Positions 24,176 to 32,216 of a stretch of DNA of 64,000 bases are shown here, piece by piece. The stretch's first letter is position 1. Every line of letters begins with the position of its first letter. A program made the position numbers and the translations under genes. The stretch comes from Trebonia sp964581815 (lineage in GTDB: Bacteria > Actinomycetota > Actinomycetes > Streptosporangiales > Streptosporangiaceae): NCBI GenBank assembly GCA_964581815.1, contig CAZORE010000008.1:44244-108243 (forward strand), read 5' to 3'. The notes beneath the pieces are model-generated. The model ran no database searches and was not told where the DNA came from. It saw only the letters and a program-made list of their open reading frames with translations.

Positions 24176-24230
24176 GGCCATCCTTTTGTCATCAGCAGTG
24201 TCATCGGCGGACGATTTACCCCGGCAGCTT

Positions 24231-24385
24231 TGGTTCGCGCGGATGAGCATCGGGGGCATTGGGTATCTCTATGCAGCTTGGTCCCGAGGCAGACGGGGGC
24301 ACTCTCGCGGCTCTGGTTCGCGCGGGCGGCCCTGATAAGATCGCGATCTTTGCGATCAGGGCCGCGCGCGCGAACATCGGGGGGT
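24231..24385. repeat. Intergenic palindromic element (21-bp arms with nested palindrome)
   Basis: Arms 24316-24336 (starting GTTCGCGCGGGCGG) and 24355-24375 (ending GCGCGCGAAC) pair at 20 of 21 positions. The 18-nt loop opens with a perfect 14-bp palindrome, AAGATCGCGATCTT (24337-24350). A second GGTTCGCGCGG sits at 24232-24242, and ATCGGGGG follows both that copy and the right arm. No coding ORF fits. Confidence 0.6.
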
Positions 24386-24406
24386 ACGGGGGGTCGCCTC
24401 CCCGGG

Positions 24407-24829
24407 CTACGACAGCGTCGCTTCCAGGGTGATTTCCGGAACGGCGGCGAGTGCCCTGCTCACCACGCAGCCGGCCTTGGCCGTCGCGGCGTGCTCGGCG
24501 AACGTCGCCTGGTCGATGCCGGGCACCCGGCCCGTGGTGACCAGGGCGATCTTGGTGATCGTGGGGGCACCGTCGACCAACCGGAGCGTCACCGTCGCGT
24601 CGGTCTGCACCGACTCGGGCGGGCTGCCCGCCGAGGCGAGGATGTTGGACAGGGCCATCGAGAAGCACGCCGCGTGCGCGGCGGCGATGAGCTGCTCGGG
24701 GTTGGACCCCGGGCCGTCCTCGAACCGGGACTTGAACGTGTACCCGCCGCTGATCGAGTCACCGGCGGTGAAGGTGCCGCTCCCGCCTTGGAGGTCACCC
24801 TTCCATTCAGCACTGCCCTTCGCGGCCAT
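24407..24829 (-). CDS. OsmC-family peroxiredoxin
   Basis: A 140-residue OsmC/Ohr fold. The peroxidatic Cys is in LIAAAHAACFSMALSNIL (about 46-63) and the resolving Cys is in AKAGCVVSRAL (about 117-127). The N-terminal NPEQL motif and the KSRFEDGPGSN loop match OsmC rather than Ohr. It reduces organic hydroperoxides. It is a single gene between the palindromic element and an aldehyde dehydrogenase. Confidence 0.93.
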   Translation of the reverse strand: MAAKGSAEWKGDLQGGSGTFTAGDSISGGYTFKSRFEDGPGSNPEQLIAAAHAACFSMALSNILASAGSPPESVQTDATVTLRLVDGAPTITKIALVTTGRVPGIDQATFAEHAATAKAGCVVSRALAAVPEITLEATLS

Positions 24830-24951
24830 AAGCCTCTCCGTCCTCAGCGTTGAGATCCTGTGCCGAGCCTATAGGTACGGGTGCGCGGCGGCTCAAGCGC
24901 CACCGCGCATCCGTCCGGCATTCAGGCCCTCGCCAGGCCTTGGCCGGGCGG

Positions 24952-26394
24952 TCAGGCGTAGACCGTCTTGAGGTTCTGGTACGCGGCGATCGCCCCGGGG
25001 CCGAGCTCGCGGCCAAGGCCGCTCGACTTGACGCCGCCCCACGGGCCGGCCGGGTCTGGCAGGTAGCCGTTGATGCCCATGGTGCCGGTGCGGACCCGGC
25101 GGACCACGGACCTGGCGCGGGCGAGGTCTGCTGTCCAGACCGAGCCGCCGAGGCCGTAATCCGACTCGTTGGCGATCCTGATCGCGTCGTCCTCGTCGGT
25201 GTACTCGACGATCGACAGCACCGGGCCGAAGATCTCCTCCTGGGCGATCACCGACTTGTTGTCCACGTCCGCGAAGACCGTCGGCTGCACGAACCAGCCC
25301 CGGTCCAGCCCGGCGGGCCGGCCGCCGCCGGCGACAAGGCGCGCGCCATCGCTGATCCCCTTGGCGATGTACCGCTCAACCCGGTCCCGCTGCCGCTCCG
25401 CGACCAGCGGCCCGATCAGCGTCGCCGGGTCAAGCGCGTCGCCGACCGGCAGCGACGAGGCGAAGGCCGCGAAGACGTCGACGACCTCGGCGTACCGGGA
25501 GCGCGGCGCGAGGATCCGGGTACCCGCGTAGCAAGTCTGCCCGTTGTTGACCAGCGTGGCCGCGAACAGGTTCTGGCCGATCTTGGCCAGGTCCAGGTCG
25601 GCGTCGTCCAGGATGATCGCCGCCGACTTGCCGCCGAGTTCAAGGGAAACGGGGCGCAGCAGCCGCCCGCACACCTCGGCGATCTGCCGACCGGCCGCCG
25701 TTGAGCCGGTGAACGCGACCTTGTCGACGTCACGGTGCTGCACCAGGTAGGCGCCGAGTTCCCGGCCGCCTGGAACGACGTTGATCACGCCGGGCGGGAG
25801 ATCCGCCGCGATGACCGCCTCGGCGAACACGTAGGAGTCGAGCACGGTTTCCGGCGACGGCTTGAGCACGATCGTGTTGCCTGCGGCCAGGGCCGGCGCG
25901 TACTTGAACGAGGACAGCGTCTGCGGGTAGTTCCACGGCACGATCCCCGCGATCACACCGATCGGCTCGTGCCTGATGACCAGGTCGCCGCCGAGGAACC
26001 GGGCCGTCTCCTCCTCGACGGGGGACGTCGCGAGCAGCGAGGCCATGTACCGCAGCGTGCCGACGGCGGTCAGCCCCTCGATGATCGGGGACAGCGCGAT
26101 CGGCATGCCGTTCTGCATGGAGACGAGCCGGCCGATCTCCGGTGCCCGGGCCTCAAGCTCGGTCGCGAGCCGCTCGAGGGCGGCGGCACGCTCGGTGTTC
26201 GACCAGGACGACCAGCCGGCGGGGTCGTCGAAGGCCCGGCGCGCCGCGGCGACGGCGGCGTCCACGTCGGCCTCGGCCGCCTCGGGCACGGAGCCGATGT
26301 GCTCGCCGGTCGATGCATTGTGCACCTCGATGGTGCTTGTTGAGCTCGGCGGCACCCAGCCGCCGCCGATGAACAACCTGTCGTAGCTGGACAC
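24952..26394 (-). CDS. NAD(P)-dependent aldehyde dehydrogenase
   Basis: 480 residues. The catalytic Cys is in NNGQTCYAGTR (about 276-286), the general-base Glu is in SLELGGKS, the oxyanion Asn is in IVPWNYPQ, and the cofactor loop is FTGSTAAGRQI. The C-terminal bridging part ends GRELGPGAIAAYQNLKTVYA. It oxidises an aldehyde to the acid. Its 5' region carries a 12-bp inverted repeat (26422-26471). The second dehydrogenase gene lies upstream in the same orientation, 224 bp away. Confidence 0.95.
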   Translation of the reverse strand: MSSYDRLFIGGGWVPPSSTSTIEVHNASTGEHIGSVPEAAEADVDAAVAAARRAFDDPAGWSSWSNTERAAALERLATELEARAPEIGRLVSMQNGMPIALSPIIEGLTAVGTLRYMASLLATSPVEEETARFLGGDLVIRHEPIGVIAGIVPWNYPQTLSSFKYAPALAAGNTIVLKPSPETVLDSYVFAEAVIAADLPPGVINVVPGGRELGAYLVQHRDVDKVAFTGSTAAGRQIAEVCGRLLRPVSLELGGKSAAIILDDADLDLAKIGQNLFAATLVNNGQTCYAGTRILAPRSRYAEVVDVFAAFASSLPVGDALDPATLIGPLVAERQRDRVERYIAKGISDGARLVAGGGRPAGLDRGWFVQPTVFADVDNKSVIAQEEIFGPVLSIVEYTDEDDAIRIANESDYGLGGSVWTADLARARSVVRRVRTGTMGINGYLPDPAGPWGGVKSSGLGRELGPGAIAAYQNLKTVYA

Positions 26395-26421
26395 TGCGTC
26401 TCCCGAGGGTGAGTGATCCAG

Positions 26422-26471
26422 TTATCGTGTGCACTTAATCGCGGAAAACGGGCATCAAATGCACACGATAA
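26422..26471. promoter_or_regulatory. Inverted repeat upstream of the aldehyde dehydrogenase gene
   Basis: TTATCGTGTGCA (26422-26433) and TGCACACGATAA (26460-26471) are perfect 12-bp inverted copies with a 26-bp spacer, ending 28 bp before the start codon. It could be an operator bound by a regulator dimer pair, or a hairpin ending the upstream transcript. Confidence 0.5.
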
Positions 26472-26617
26472 GTTGATCTTGAGTTGAAGCCGGCCTCGTG
26501 ACCGCTGGCCGGGGAGCGCGGAGGCCAGGCCACCCGGGCCGCCGCGACATGTGTGGTGCCAGAACGGAACCATGTGACACACGCTCCCGTTCTGGCTGCT
26601 GCTTATGGGCTTTGCCG

Positions 26618-28093
26618 CTAGTGACCGCCGTCTTCGGACGGGACGGGGACCGCCATCACGTGGGTCTCCGTGAAGTCGCGGATGCCCTCCCGGCCCAGCT
26701 CGCGGCCGATGCCGGACTGGGCGAAGCCGCCGAATGGCGCGCGCTCGTCGACCGCCGTCGCGTTGTGGTTGTTGAAGAACGTGACGCCGGTGCGGAGCTG
26801 CCGGCCGACCCGCATCGCGTGCTCGGTGTCGCCGGACCACACGGACGAGCACAGGCCGGACCAGGTGGCGTTGGCCAGCCGGATGGCCTGCTCCTCGTCG
26901 TCGTACGGCAGGATCGGCAGCGCCGGCCCGAACTGCTCCTCGGCCACGATCCCGAGCGACGGCTCCGGGTTGAGCACCAGGGACGGCAGCATGTAGTTGC
27001 CAGAGGTCCAGTCGCCGGTGTACTCGCCGTAGCTCTGCACCTCGGCCCCGGACGCGCGAGCCTCCTCGAGCAGCTTGGCGACGTAGTCCCGCTGGTTCGC
27101 GGTGTTGAGCGGGCCCATCGTGGTCGCCGGGTCGAGGCCAGGGCCGATCTTGTGGTTCACCAGCGTCGCCGACAGGCCGTCGATGACCTCGTCGTAGCGG
27201 GAGCGCGGCACGTAGAGCCGCTTGAGCGCCATGCACACCTGGCCGGTGGTCATGAACGTCGCGCCGCTCATCTTCGCGAACGCCGCCTCGTCAAGTACCG
27301 CGTCGTGCAGCACCAGGGCCGGGTCGTTGCCGCCAAGCTCGAGGGTCACGTTGGTGACGTTCGCCGCGGCCATCGTCATGATCCGCTTGCCGCCGCCGAC
27401 CGAGCCGGTGAAGCAGACGTGCCTGATCCGCGGGTCGCCGACGACGACGGGGCCAACCACGTCGTCCGCGCCGGTGACCACGTTGAGCACGCCCGGCGGC
27501 AGCGCCCGGACCAGGTGCCGCAGCGTCTGCACCGACGACAGCGGCGTGGTGGGCGGCGGCTTCACGATCACCGTGTTGCCGGACATCAGCGCGGCGGGCA
27601 GTGACGCGGCGAGGATGGCGAGCGGCCAGTTGAACGGGTAGATGATCGTGACGACGCCGCGGGACAGCTTGGTGATCGTCGTGTTGAACGGCGGGCCGGC
27701 GATGTGCTCCTCGTTGTCCAGTTCCGGCGCGTACTGCGCCGCCTGGTGGAACCGGCCGGAGAAGACGATGAGGTCGATGAACGCCTCGAACCGGATCTTC
27801 CCGTTCTCCCGCGACAGGATGTCGGTGCGCGCGTCCTGGTCGGTCTCGAGTGTTTCCAGCGCCTTGAGCACGATCCCGGCGCGTTCGGTCGAGGTCATCG
27901 CCGACCAGGCGGGCCAGGCCGCCTCGGCGGCGGCCACGGCCGCGAGCGCGTCGTCGCGTGACGCCGCGGCGGCGTACCCGATGATCCCCCCGGTCTGCGC
28001 CGGGTCATAGACGGGGAACGTGCCTGCGCCGCCGGGCCGTTCCTCGCCGGCGATCAGCAGCGGCGTGCGAAAAGCGTCCACTGGCGTTGTCAT
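26618..28093 (-). CDS. NAD(P)-dependent aldehyde dehydrogenase, second copy
   Basis: A 491-residue aldehyde dehydrogenase family protein. The active Cys is in TTGQVCMALKRLYVP, the Glu is in LELGGNDPA, the Asn is in IIYPFNWPLAIL, and the cofactor loop is FTGSVGGGKRI. The ATG at 28093 starts MTTPVDAFRTP and has GAGGAG about 10 nt upstream; the open frame to 28324 has no family match. Its upstream region is shared, divergently, with the broken third dehydrogenase and contains the palindrome pair at 28180 and 28397. Confidence 0.93.
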   Translation of the reverse strand: MTTPVDAFRTPLLIAGEERPGGAGTFPVYDPAQTGGIIGYAAAASRDDALAAVAAAEAAWPAWSAMTSTERAGIVLKALETLETDQDARTDILSRENGKIRFEAFIDLIVFSGRFHQAAQYAPELDNEEHIAGPPFNTTITKLSRGVVTIIYPFNWPLAILAASLPAALMSGNTVIVKPPPTTPLSSVQTLRHLVRALPPGVLNVVTGADDVVGPVVVGDPRIRHVCFTGSVGGGKRIMTMAAANVTNVTLELGGNDPALVLHDAVLDEAAFAKMSGATFMTTGQVCMALKRLYVPRSRYDEVIDGLSATLVNHKIGPGLDPATTMGPLNTANQRDYVAKLLEEARASGAEVQSYGEYTGDWTSGNYMLPSLVLNPEPSLGIVAEEQFGPALPILPYDDEEQAIRLANATWSGLCSSVWSGDTEHAMRVGRQLRTGVTFFNNHNATAVDERAPFGGFAQSGIGRELGREGIRDFTETHVMAVPVPSEDGGH

Positions 28094-28437
28094 ATGTCCC
28101 AGTCCTCCTCGACTTGGGTCACCGGGGCTTCCCGTCGTCGCCCCGGCGCCCGCCGAACAATCCGGGCATAAGGGACGTAGTCTCATTGTGACTTCAATCC
28201 TAAGCGGGAGCCGGGCGGTCGCCAACGGCGCGGCTGACAACCTGGCGGACGATTGAGTTGGGGCATCGCACAAGGTCCGCCTGGCCCGGCGGGCCGGCGG
28301 CGTTGACGTGCCAGCCGGCGGCATGAGGCGGGCCTTCCGGCCAGCGGAAGCGCGCCATGGCGGCGGCGACCTGACTTCGCTAGCGTAACGTTCGTGGTCA
28401 CATTGTGACTAGTCGACGGAAGGCGCTGGAGTAAGCC
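28094..28437. promoter_or_regulatory. Divergent promoter region with two near-identical palindromes
   Basis: This is the 344-bp gap between the two divergent aldehyde dehydrogenases. GTCACATTGTGAC (28397-28409) is a perfect 6+1+6 palindrome; GTCTCATTGTGAC (28180-28192) differs at one base. The first lies 28 bp before the plus-strand ATG, the second 87 bp before the minus-strand ATG. No gene is seen in the gap. Confidence 0.55.
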
Positions 28438-28778
28438 ATGACATTTCTCAAGGAAGAGACCTGGGGCGGCCAGGTGTATTCGGGCGGCTGGATCACCCCC
28501 GAGGGTGGCACCGCCNNNNNNNNNNNNNNNNNNNNNNNNNNNNNNNNNNNNNNNNNNNNNNNNNNNNNNNNNNNNNNNNNNNNNNNNNNNNNNNNNNNNN
28601 NNNNNNNNNNNNNNNGCCCGACCCGCGCACCAGCGTCTCCGGCGGCGTCGTCCTCGCCCGTGTCTTCGAGGAGGCCGGCCTGCCCGACGGCCTGCTGCAC
28701 GTGCTGCCCGGCGGCCCCGTTTGCGCAAGAAGTGCCGCCTACGAAGGCCTGCTCAGTGAATCCTCTTCTTTTGCCTAG
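28438..28778 (+). pseudogene. Aldehyde dehydrogenase, broken by the assembly gap and truncated
   Basis: Left of the gap, 26 residues (MTFLKEETWGGQVYSGGW...) match an aldehyde dehydrogenase N-terminus. Right of it, DPRTSVSGGVVLARVFEEAGLPDGLLHVLPGG matches the region around residue 190 of such proteins. The two parts are in different frames across the 100 Ns. After LPGG the family similarity stops, and the frame ends at a TAG (28776-28778) without the catalytic Cys or the C-terminal 280 residues. About 160 residues should lie in the gap, so its true size is nearer 480 bases than 100. It is either a real truncation or a misjoined contig end. Confidence 0.75.
28516..28615. other. Assembly gap (100 N)
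   Basis: A run of 100 Ns, a conventional placeholder length. From the aldehyde dehydrogenase pieces on each side, several hundred bases are probably missing. Confidence 0.99.
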
Positions 28779-28823
28779 GGCCGGAAGATGGGCAGGTCGA
28801 CATGGTCAAGAGAAGAGGATTCA
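28757..28823 (-). terminator. Inverted repeat overlapping the mop stop codon
   Basis: TGAATCCTCTTCTTTTG (28757-28773) and CAAGAGAAGAGGATTCA (28807-28823) pair at 16 of 17 positions around a 33-nt loop. The right arm contains the stop codon of the minus-strand mop gene, so it may terminate that gene. The loop is long for an intrinsic terminator. Confidence 0.45.
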
Positions 28824-29030
28824 GTCTGCGACACCGACGATGACGTCGGACGCCTTGATGACAGCGGTGACCTGGCTGCCGACGGCGAGCCCGAGCTCGC
28901 GGGCCGCCTCCACGGTGATCGATGCGACCAGCCGGGTGCCGGCGGCGTCGAGCACGACGTTGGCGGTCGCCTCCCCGAAGGTGACGGCGGTGACGGTGGC
29001 CGGAATCTGGTTACGCGCACTCAGCTTCAT
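28821..29030 (-). CDS. Mop/TOBE-domain molybdate-binding protein
   Basis: A 69-residue single TOBE (molybdopbindin) domain, with the start MKLSARNQIPATVTAVTFGEATANVVLD and the later ITVEAARELGLAVGSQVTAVIKASDVIVGV. The ASDVIVG strand and the SARN start are characteristic. Such proteins bind molybdate or tungstate oxyanions as a ring-like oligomer and buffer or deliver them. No molybdate transporter is visible nearby. It is divergent from the methyltransferase gene. Confidence 0.92.
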   Translation of the reverse strand: MKLSARNQIPATVTAVTFGEATANVVLDAAGTRLVASITVEAARELGLAVGSQVTAVIKASDVIVGVAD

Positions 29031-29141
29031 GTGAAACTCCCGTACTGTCGGTGACCCTGTCGGCCAACGCTACCCGGCCGGACTCGGCTGACTCCACTTG
29101 TCACAGCGCAGCGTGTCGTCCCTGTTCCGGGGCCGGTGCGC

Positions 29142-29156
29142 CTTGCGCAGCGCAAG
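29142..29156. promoter_or_regulatory. 15-bp palindrome before the methyltransferase gene
   Basis: CTTGCGC-A-GCGCAAG, a perfect 7+1+7 palindrome 21 bp upstream of the ATG at 29178. It is an operator candidate; the binder is unknown, though a PadR regulator is encoded just downstream of the methyltransferase. Confidence 0.45.
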
Positions 29157-29177
29157 CGGTATTTGCAGAATGAGGGC

Positions 29178-30203
29178 ATGCCGACCGCCGGAACGCCCGC
29201 CGCAGCGCCGGCGGCCATGGATGACAGCAGCAGGCACCGATGGGCGGAGATGCTGGACGGCCTGGCCGACTTGCTGCCGGCCGGGTCGCGGCGCGTGCTT
29301 GTCGACGGGCCGGCGGACCGGGCGAGCCTCCTCGCTGGCCGGCTCAGCGAGCGGCTCGCGGCCCGCGGGCGCCCGGTCCTCGTGACGGCGGGCGCGGGCA
29401 CGGCCGGCGACGTGTCGATCTTCCTGCGGACCGCGCCGGGCGGGCGGCGCCCCGCGGAACTGGAGACGGGCAGGCCGGAGGCGTCAGCCGGGGAACGGGA
29501 CGAGGGGGGCCGGCGCGAGCGCGAGGCGCGCGCCGATATCGTCATCGACCTGCACGACGTCTGCTGGCCGGTGATCAGGCGGGTGGCGGCGCCGCTGGCG
29601 GCGGCCGGGTCCTGGTACCTGACCGAGACCCGGGCATTCTTCGCCTGCCGCGCCGCCACCTGGGACGTCAAGTTCGGCGACGACATCCCGGCGTACCGGG
29701 CAGCGGTCGGCCGGGCGGGTATCAGGCGCGGCGGCACGGTTGTCGACGTGGGCTGCGGCACCGGCCGGGCGCTGGCGCCGCTGCGGGAGGCGGTCGGGCC
29801 CAGGGGAGCGGTCATCGCGCTCGACGTGACACCGGAGATGCTTAACGCGGCGCGCCCGGCGTCGGCGGCGGCGGGAGCGGCGGTTGTGCTCGCTGACGCC
29901 CGCGCGCTGCCGTTGCGCGACGGCTGCGCTGACGCGATCTTCGCCGCGGGCCTGGTCAACCACCTTCCTGATACCGAGGCGGGGCTCCGTGAGCTGGCCC
30001 GGGTCATCCGCCCGGGCGGCAAGCTGGTGCTCTTTCACCCGTCCGGCCGCGCCGCGCTCGCCGCCAGGCACGGGCACGCGCTCTCGCCGGACGAGCCGCT
30101 CGCGGAGGGTCCGCTGTGCGGGTCAACGCAGGCTTCTGGCTGGGTACTCACCGCCTACGACGACGCGCCGAACCGCTTCTTCGCGCTCGCGGAACGCCGC
30201 TGA
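29178..30203 (+). CDS. Class I methyltransferase with a degenerate kinase-like N-terminal domain
   Basis: 341 residues in two parts. The C-terminal part (about 175-341) is a classical SAM-dependent methyltransferase: VVDVGCGTGRALAPL (motif I), ALDVTPEML, VVLADARALPL, GLVNHLPD, and VIRPGGKLVLFHPSGRAAL. The N-terminal part (about 14-170) resembles the uridine-kinase/P-loop type seen in actinobacteria (RVLVDGPADRASLLAGRLSERLAARGRPVLV, later DIVIDLHDVCWPVIRRV). Its P-loop lacks the GK(S/T) needed for ATP. WYLTETRAFFACRAATWDVKFGDD forms the linker. The substrate is unknown. ATG 29178 is the most likely start; GTG 29136 is an alternative. It is convergent with the PadR gene. Confidence 0.75.
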   Translation: MPTAGTPAAAPAAMDDSSRHRWAEMLDGLADLLPAGSRRVLVDGPADRASLLAGRLSERLAARGRPVLVTAGAGTAGDVSIFLRTAPGGRRPAELETGRPEASAGERDEGGRREREARADIVIDLHDVCWPVIRRVAAPLAAAGSWYLTETRAFFACRAATWDVKFGDDIPAYRAAVGRAGIRRGGTVVDVGCGTGRALAPLREAVGPRGAVIALDVTPEMLNAARPASAAAGAAVVLADARALPLRDGCADAIFAAGLVNHLPDTEAGLRELARVIRPGGKLVLFHPSGRAALAARHGHALSPDEPLAEGPLCGSTQASGWVLTAYDDAPNRFFALAERR

Positions 30204-30213
30204 GCCCGCGCGG

Positions 30214-30774
30214 CTACTGCTGCCGGTCAGCGGGGGTGATGATGTCGATGAATTCCAAGGCGGCGACCGCGGTCGCGCGGCGCCAGGCCAACAGGGTCGC
30301 GTCGAAGCCCTCGCTACTGGCGCGGCGCGACTCGATCGCGCCGACGAGCGGTTCGAGCACGGCGCGCTGCGCGCATAGCAGCCCGGCCGGGTCCACGCCG
30401 GCCCGGTCGAGGAGCGCGAGCTTGAGCAGCAGCTCGGAGCGGATCTCCCGGACGTGCTCGACGGGCTCGCGCAGCCAGCGCTCAGCGGCGGCCTGACCAT
30501 CGCCCGTGGCGGCGTAGACGGTCCGCTGCGGGCCGAGGCCGGGCTCGGTGCCCTCGGGCACGATCAGGCCGGCTTCGAGCAGGCGCCCGATCGCGCGGTA
30601 GACCACCGCCTTGGGGATCTGCCAGACCCGGCCAAGGTCGCCGCCGGACGCGGTGAGCTGAGCGACCGCGAAGCCGTGCGCCGGCTGCTGGCTGAGGAGG
30701 GCGAGCACGAGCCATTCCGGCAGCGACATCTCCGGAAGGGACGCCGGCTGGGACGCCGATGGCTGGGCATTCAT
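30214..30774 (-). CDS. PadR-family transcriptional regulator
   Basis: 186 residues. The winged helix-turn-helix spans about 16-85: SLPEWLVLALLSQQPAHGFAVAQL, VWQIPKAVVYRAIGRLLEAGLI, then the wing with GPQRTVYAAT. A C-terminal helical domain (about 95-180) contains REIRSELLLKLALLDRAG, as in PadR-s2 members. It is divergent from the M20 amidohydrolase (144-bp gap), which makes that gene and itself the likely targets. Its stop lies 10 bp from the methyltransferase stop. Confidence 0.92.
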   Translation of the reverse strand: MNAQPSASQPASLPEMSLPEWLVLALLSQQPAHGFAVAQLTASGGDLGRVWQIPKAVVYRAIGRLLEAGLIVPEGTEPGLGPQRTVYAATGDGQAAAERWLREPVEHVREIRSELLLKLALLDRAGVDPAGLLCAQRAVLEPLVGAIESRRASSEGFDATLLAWRRATAVAALEFIDIITPADRQQ

Positions 30775-30918
30775 GGCACATGAGACTAGCCGTTGAGGGT
30801 GTCAAAAGTGGCGGTCGCGGGGTGTCCGCTATCGTGCATTCAAGAACGTCGACTTTGGCGGATGAGCATCGCTCCGCCTGGTCGGCGGACAGCCCTGCCG
30901 CTCGCTTAGGAGGCCCCC

Positions 30919-32166
30919 GTGGCTCAAGTCGCTGACCTCGATGACCTGGCCGCGCTCTACCGTGACCTGCACGCCCATCCGGAGCTCGCGTTCGCCGAGC
31001 GACGGACCGCGAGCATCGCCGCGGAACGGCTGCACGGCCTGGGCTACCAGGTCACGGCCGCGGTCGGCGGGACCGGGGTGGTCGGTGTCCTCGAGAACGG
31101 CGACGGGCCGACGGTGCTGCTGCGCGCCGACATGGACGCGCTCCCGGTGCTTGAGCAGACCGGCCTGCCGTACGCGAGCACCCGGCACGTGCGGGACGCC
31201 GCGGGCAATGACGTCCCGGTTATGCACGCCTGCGGTCACGACATGCACGTCAGCTGCCTGCTCGGGGCGGCGGCGGAACTGGCCGCGCAAGCGTCGTCCG
31301 GCGCCTGGCAGGGCAGGCTGCTGCTCGTCTTCCAGCCGGCCGAGGAGGGCGACGGAGGAGCGCAAGCCATGATCAACGACGGCCTGTACGACCGGTTTCC
31401 CCGGCCGGACATCGTGCTCGGCCAGCATGTCATGCCGCTGCCCGCGGGGGTGCTCGGGCTGCACGGCGGCGCGGCGATGGCCGCGGCGGACGCGATACAT
31501 ATCGTGCTGCACGGCGAGGGCGGTCACGGCTCGCGCCCGGAGACCACGGTCGACCCGGTGCTGATGGCCGCGGCCACCGTGCTCCGCCTGCAGGGCATCG
31601 TCTCCCGTGAGGTGGCGGCGGCCGACACCGCCGTGCTCACCGTCGGCGCGCTGCACGCGGGCACCGCGTCGAACATCATTCCCGACCGGGCCGAGTTGCT
31701 GCTGTCGCTGCGCTCCTTCGACGAGAAGGTGCATGACAAGGTGCGCAGCGCGATCGACAGGATTGTCCGCGCCGAGGCGGCCGCCTCCGGCGCCCGGAAG
31801 GACCCGCAGATCACCACGACGTCGTCGTTCCCCCTCCTGGTCAACGACCGGGAGGCGAGCGCCAGGCTCACCGAGGTGTTCAACACCAGCGTCGGCCTGA
31901 CCCTCGACCCGGGCCCGGTGACCGGCAGCGAGGACGTCGGCGTGCTGGCGACCGCCGCGGGCGTCCCGTGCGCCTACTGGTTCATCGGCGGCTCCGACCC
32001 CGCGCTGTTCGCCGGCGTCACCACGATGGAGGAGGCCAGGGCGGTAGTGGACGGCCTGCCGTCCAACCACTCGCCGTTCTTCGCCCCGGTGGTGGAGCCG
32101 ACGCTGCGCACCGGCATCACCGCGCTGACCACCGCCGCCCGCACCTACCTGGCGTCCGTCGGCTGA
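30919..32166 (+). CDS. M20-family amidohydrolase (hippurate/IAA-amino-acid hydrolase type)
   Basis: A 415-residue binuclear-metal amidohydrolase: RDLHAHPELAF, LLRADMDALPV, HACGHDMHVSCLLGAA with the metal His, VFQPAEEGDGGAQAMI with the catalytic Glu pair, and GHGSRPETTVDPV at the dimerisation domain. Enzymes of this type cleave N-acyl amino acids. GTG 30919 follows AGGAGG by about 6 nt. It stands opposite the PadR gene and is convergent with the F420-type gene. Confidence 0.93.
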   Translation: MAQVADLDDLAALYRDLHAHPELAFAERRTASIAAERLHGLGYQVTAAVGGTGVVGVLENGDGPTVLLRADMDALPVLEQTGLPYASTRHVRDAAGNDVPVMHACGHDMHVSCLLGAAAELAAQASSGAWQGRLLLVFQPAEEGDGGAQAMINDGLYDRFPRPDIVLGQHVMPLPAGVLGLHGGAAMAAADAIHIVLHGEGGHGSRPETTVDPVLMAAATVLRLQGIVSREVAAADTAVLTVGALHAGTASNIIPDRAELLLSLRSFDEKVHDKVRSAIDRIVRAEAAASGARKDPQITTTSSFPLLVNDREASARLTEVFNTSVGLTLDPGPVTGSEDVGVLATAAGVPCAYWFIGGSDPALFAGVTTMEEARAVVDGLPSNHSPFFAPVVEPTLRTGITALTTAARTYLASVG

Positions 32167-32216
32167 CCCGCGCCGGCCGGGCGGTCCGCGGAACGCTAGC
32201 TGGCCGTTAGCCGCCG

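Noticed and set aside
28757..28823. Inverted repeat considered as the ends of an insertion sequence
   Set aside because: The arms are only 33 bp apart with no transposase or target duplication; a terminator or small palindrome is more likely.
28438..29034. ORF reading through the 100-N gap into the mop region
   Set aside because: The frame across Ns is meaningless, and the right-hand aldehyde dehydrogenase homology is in another frame.
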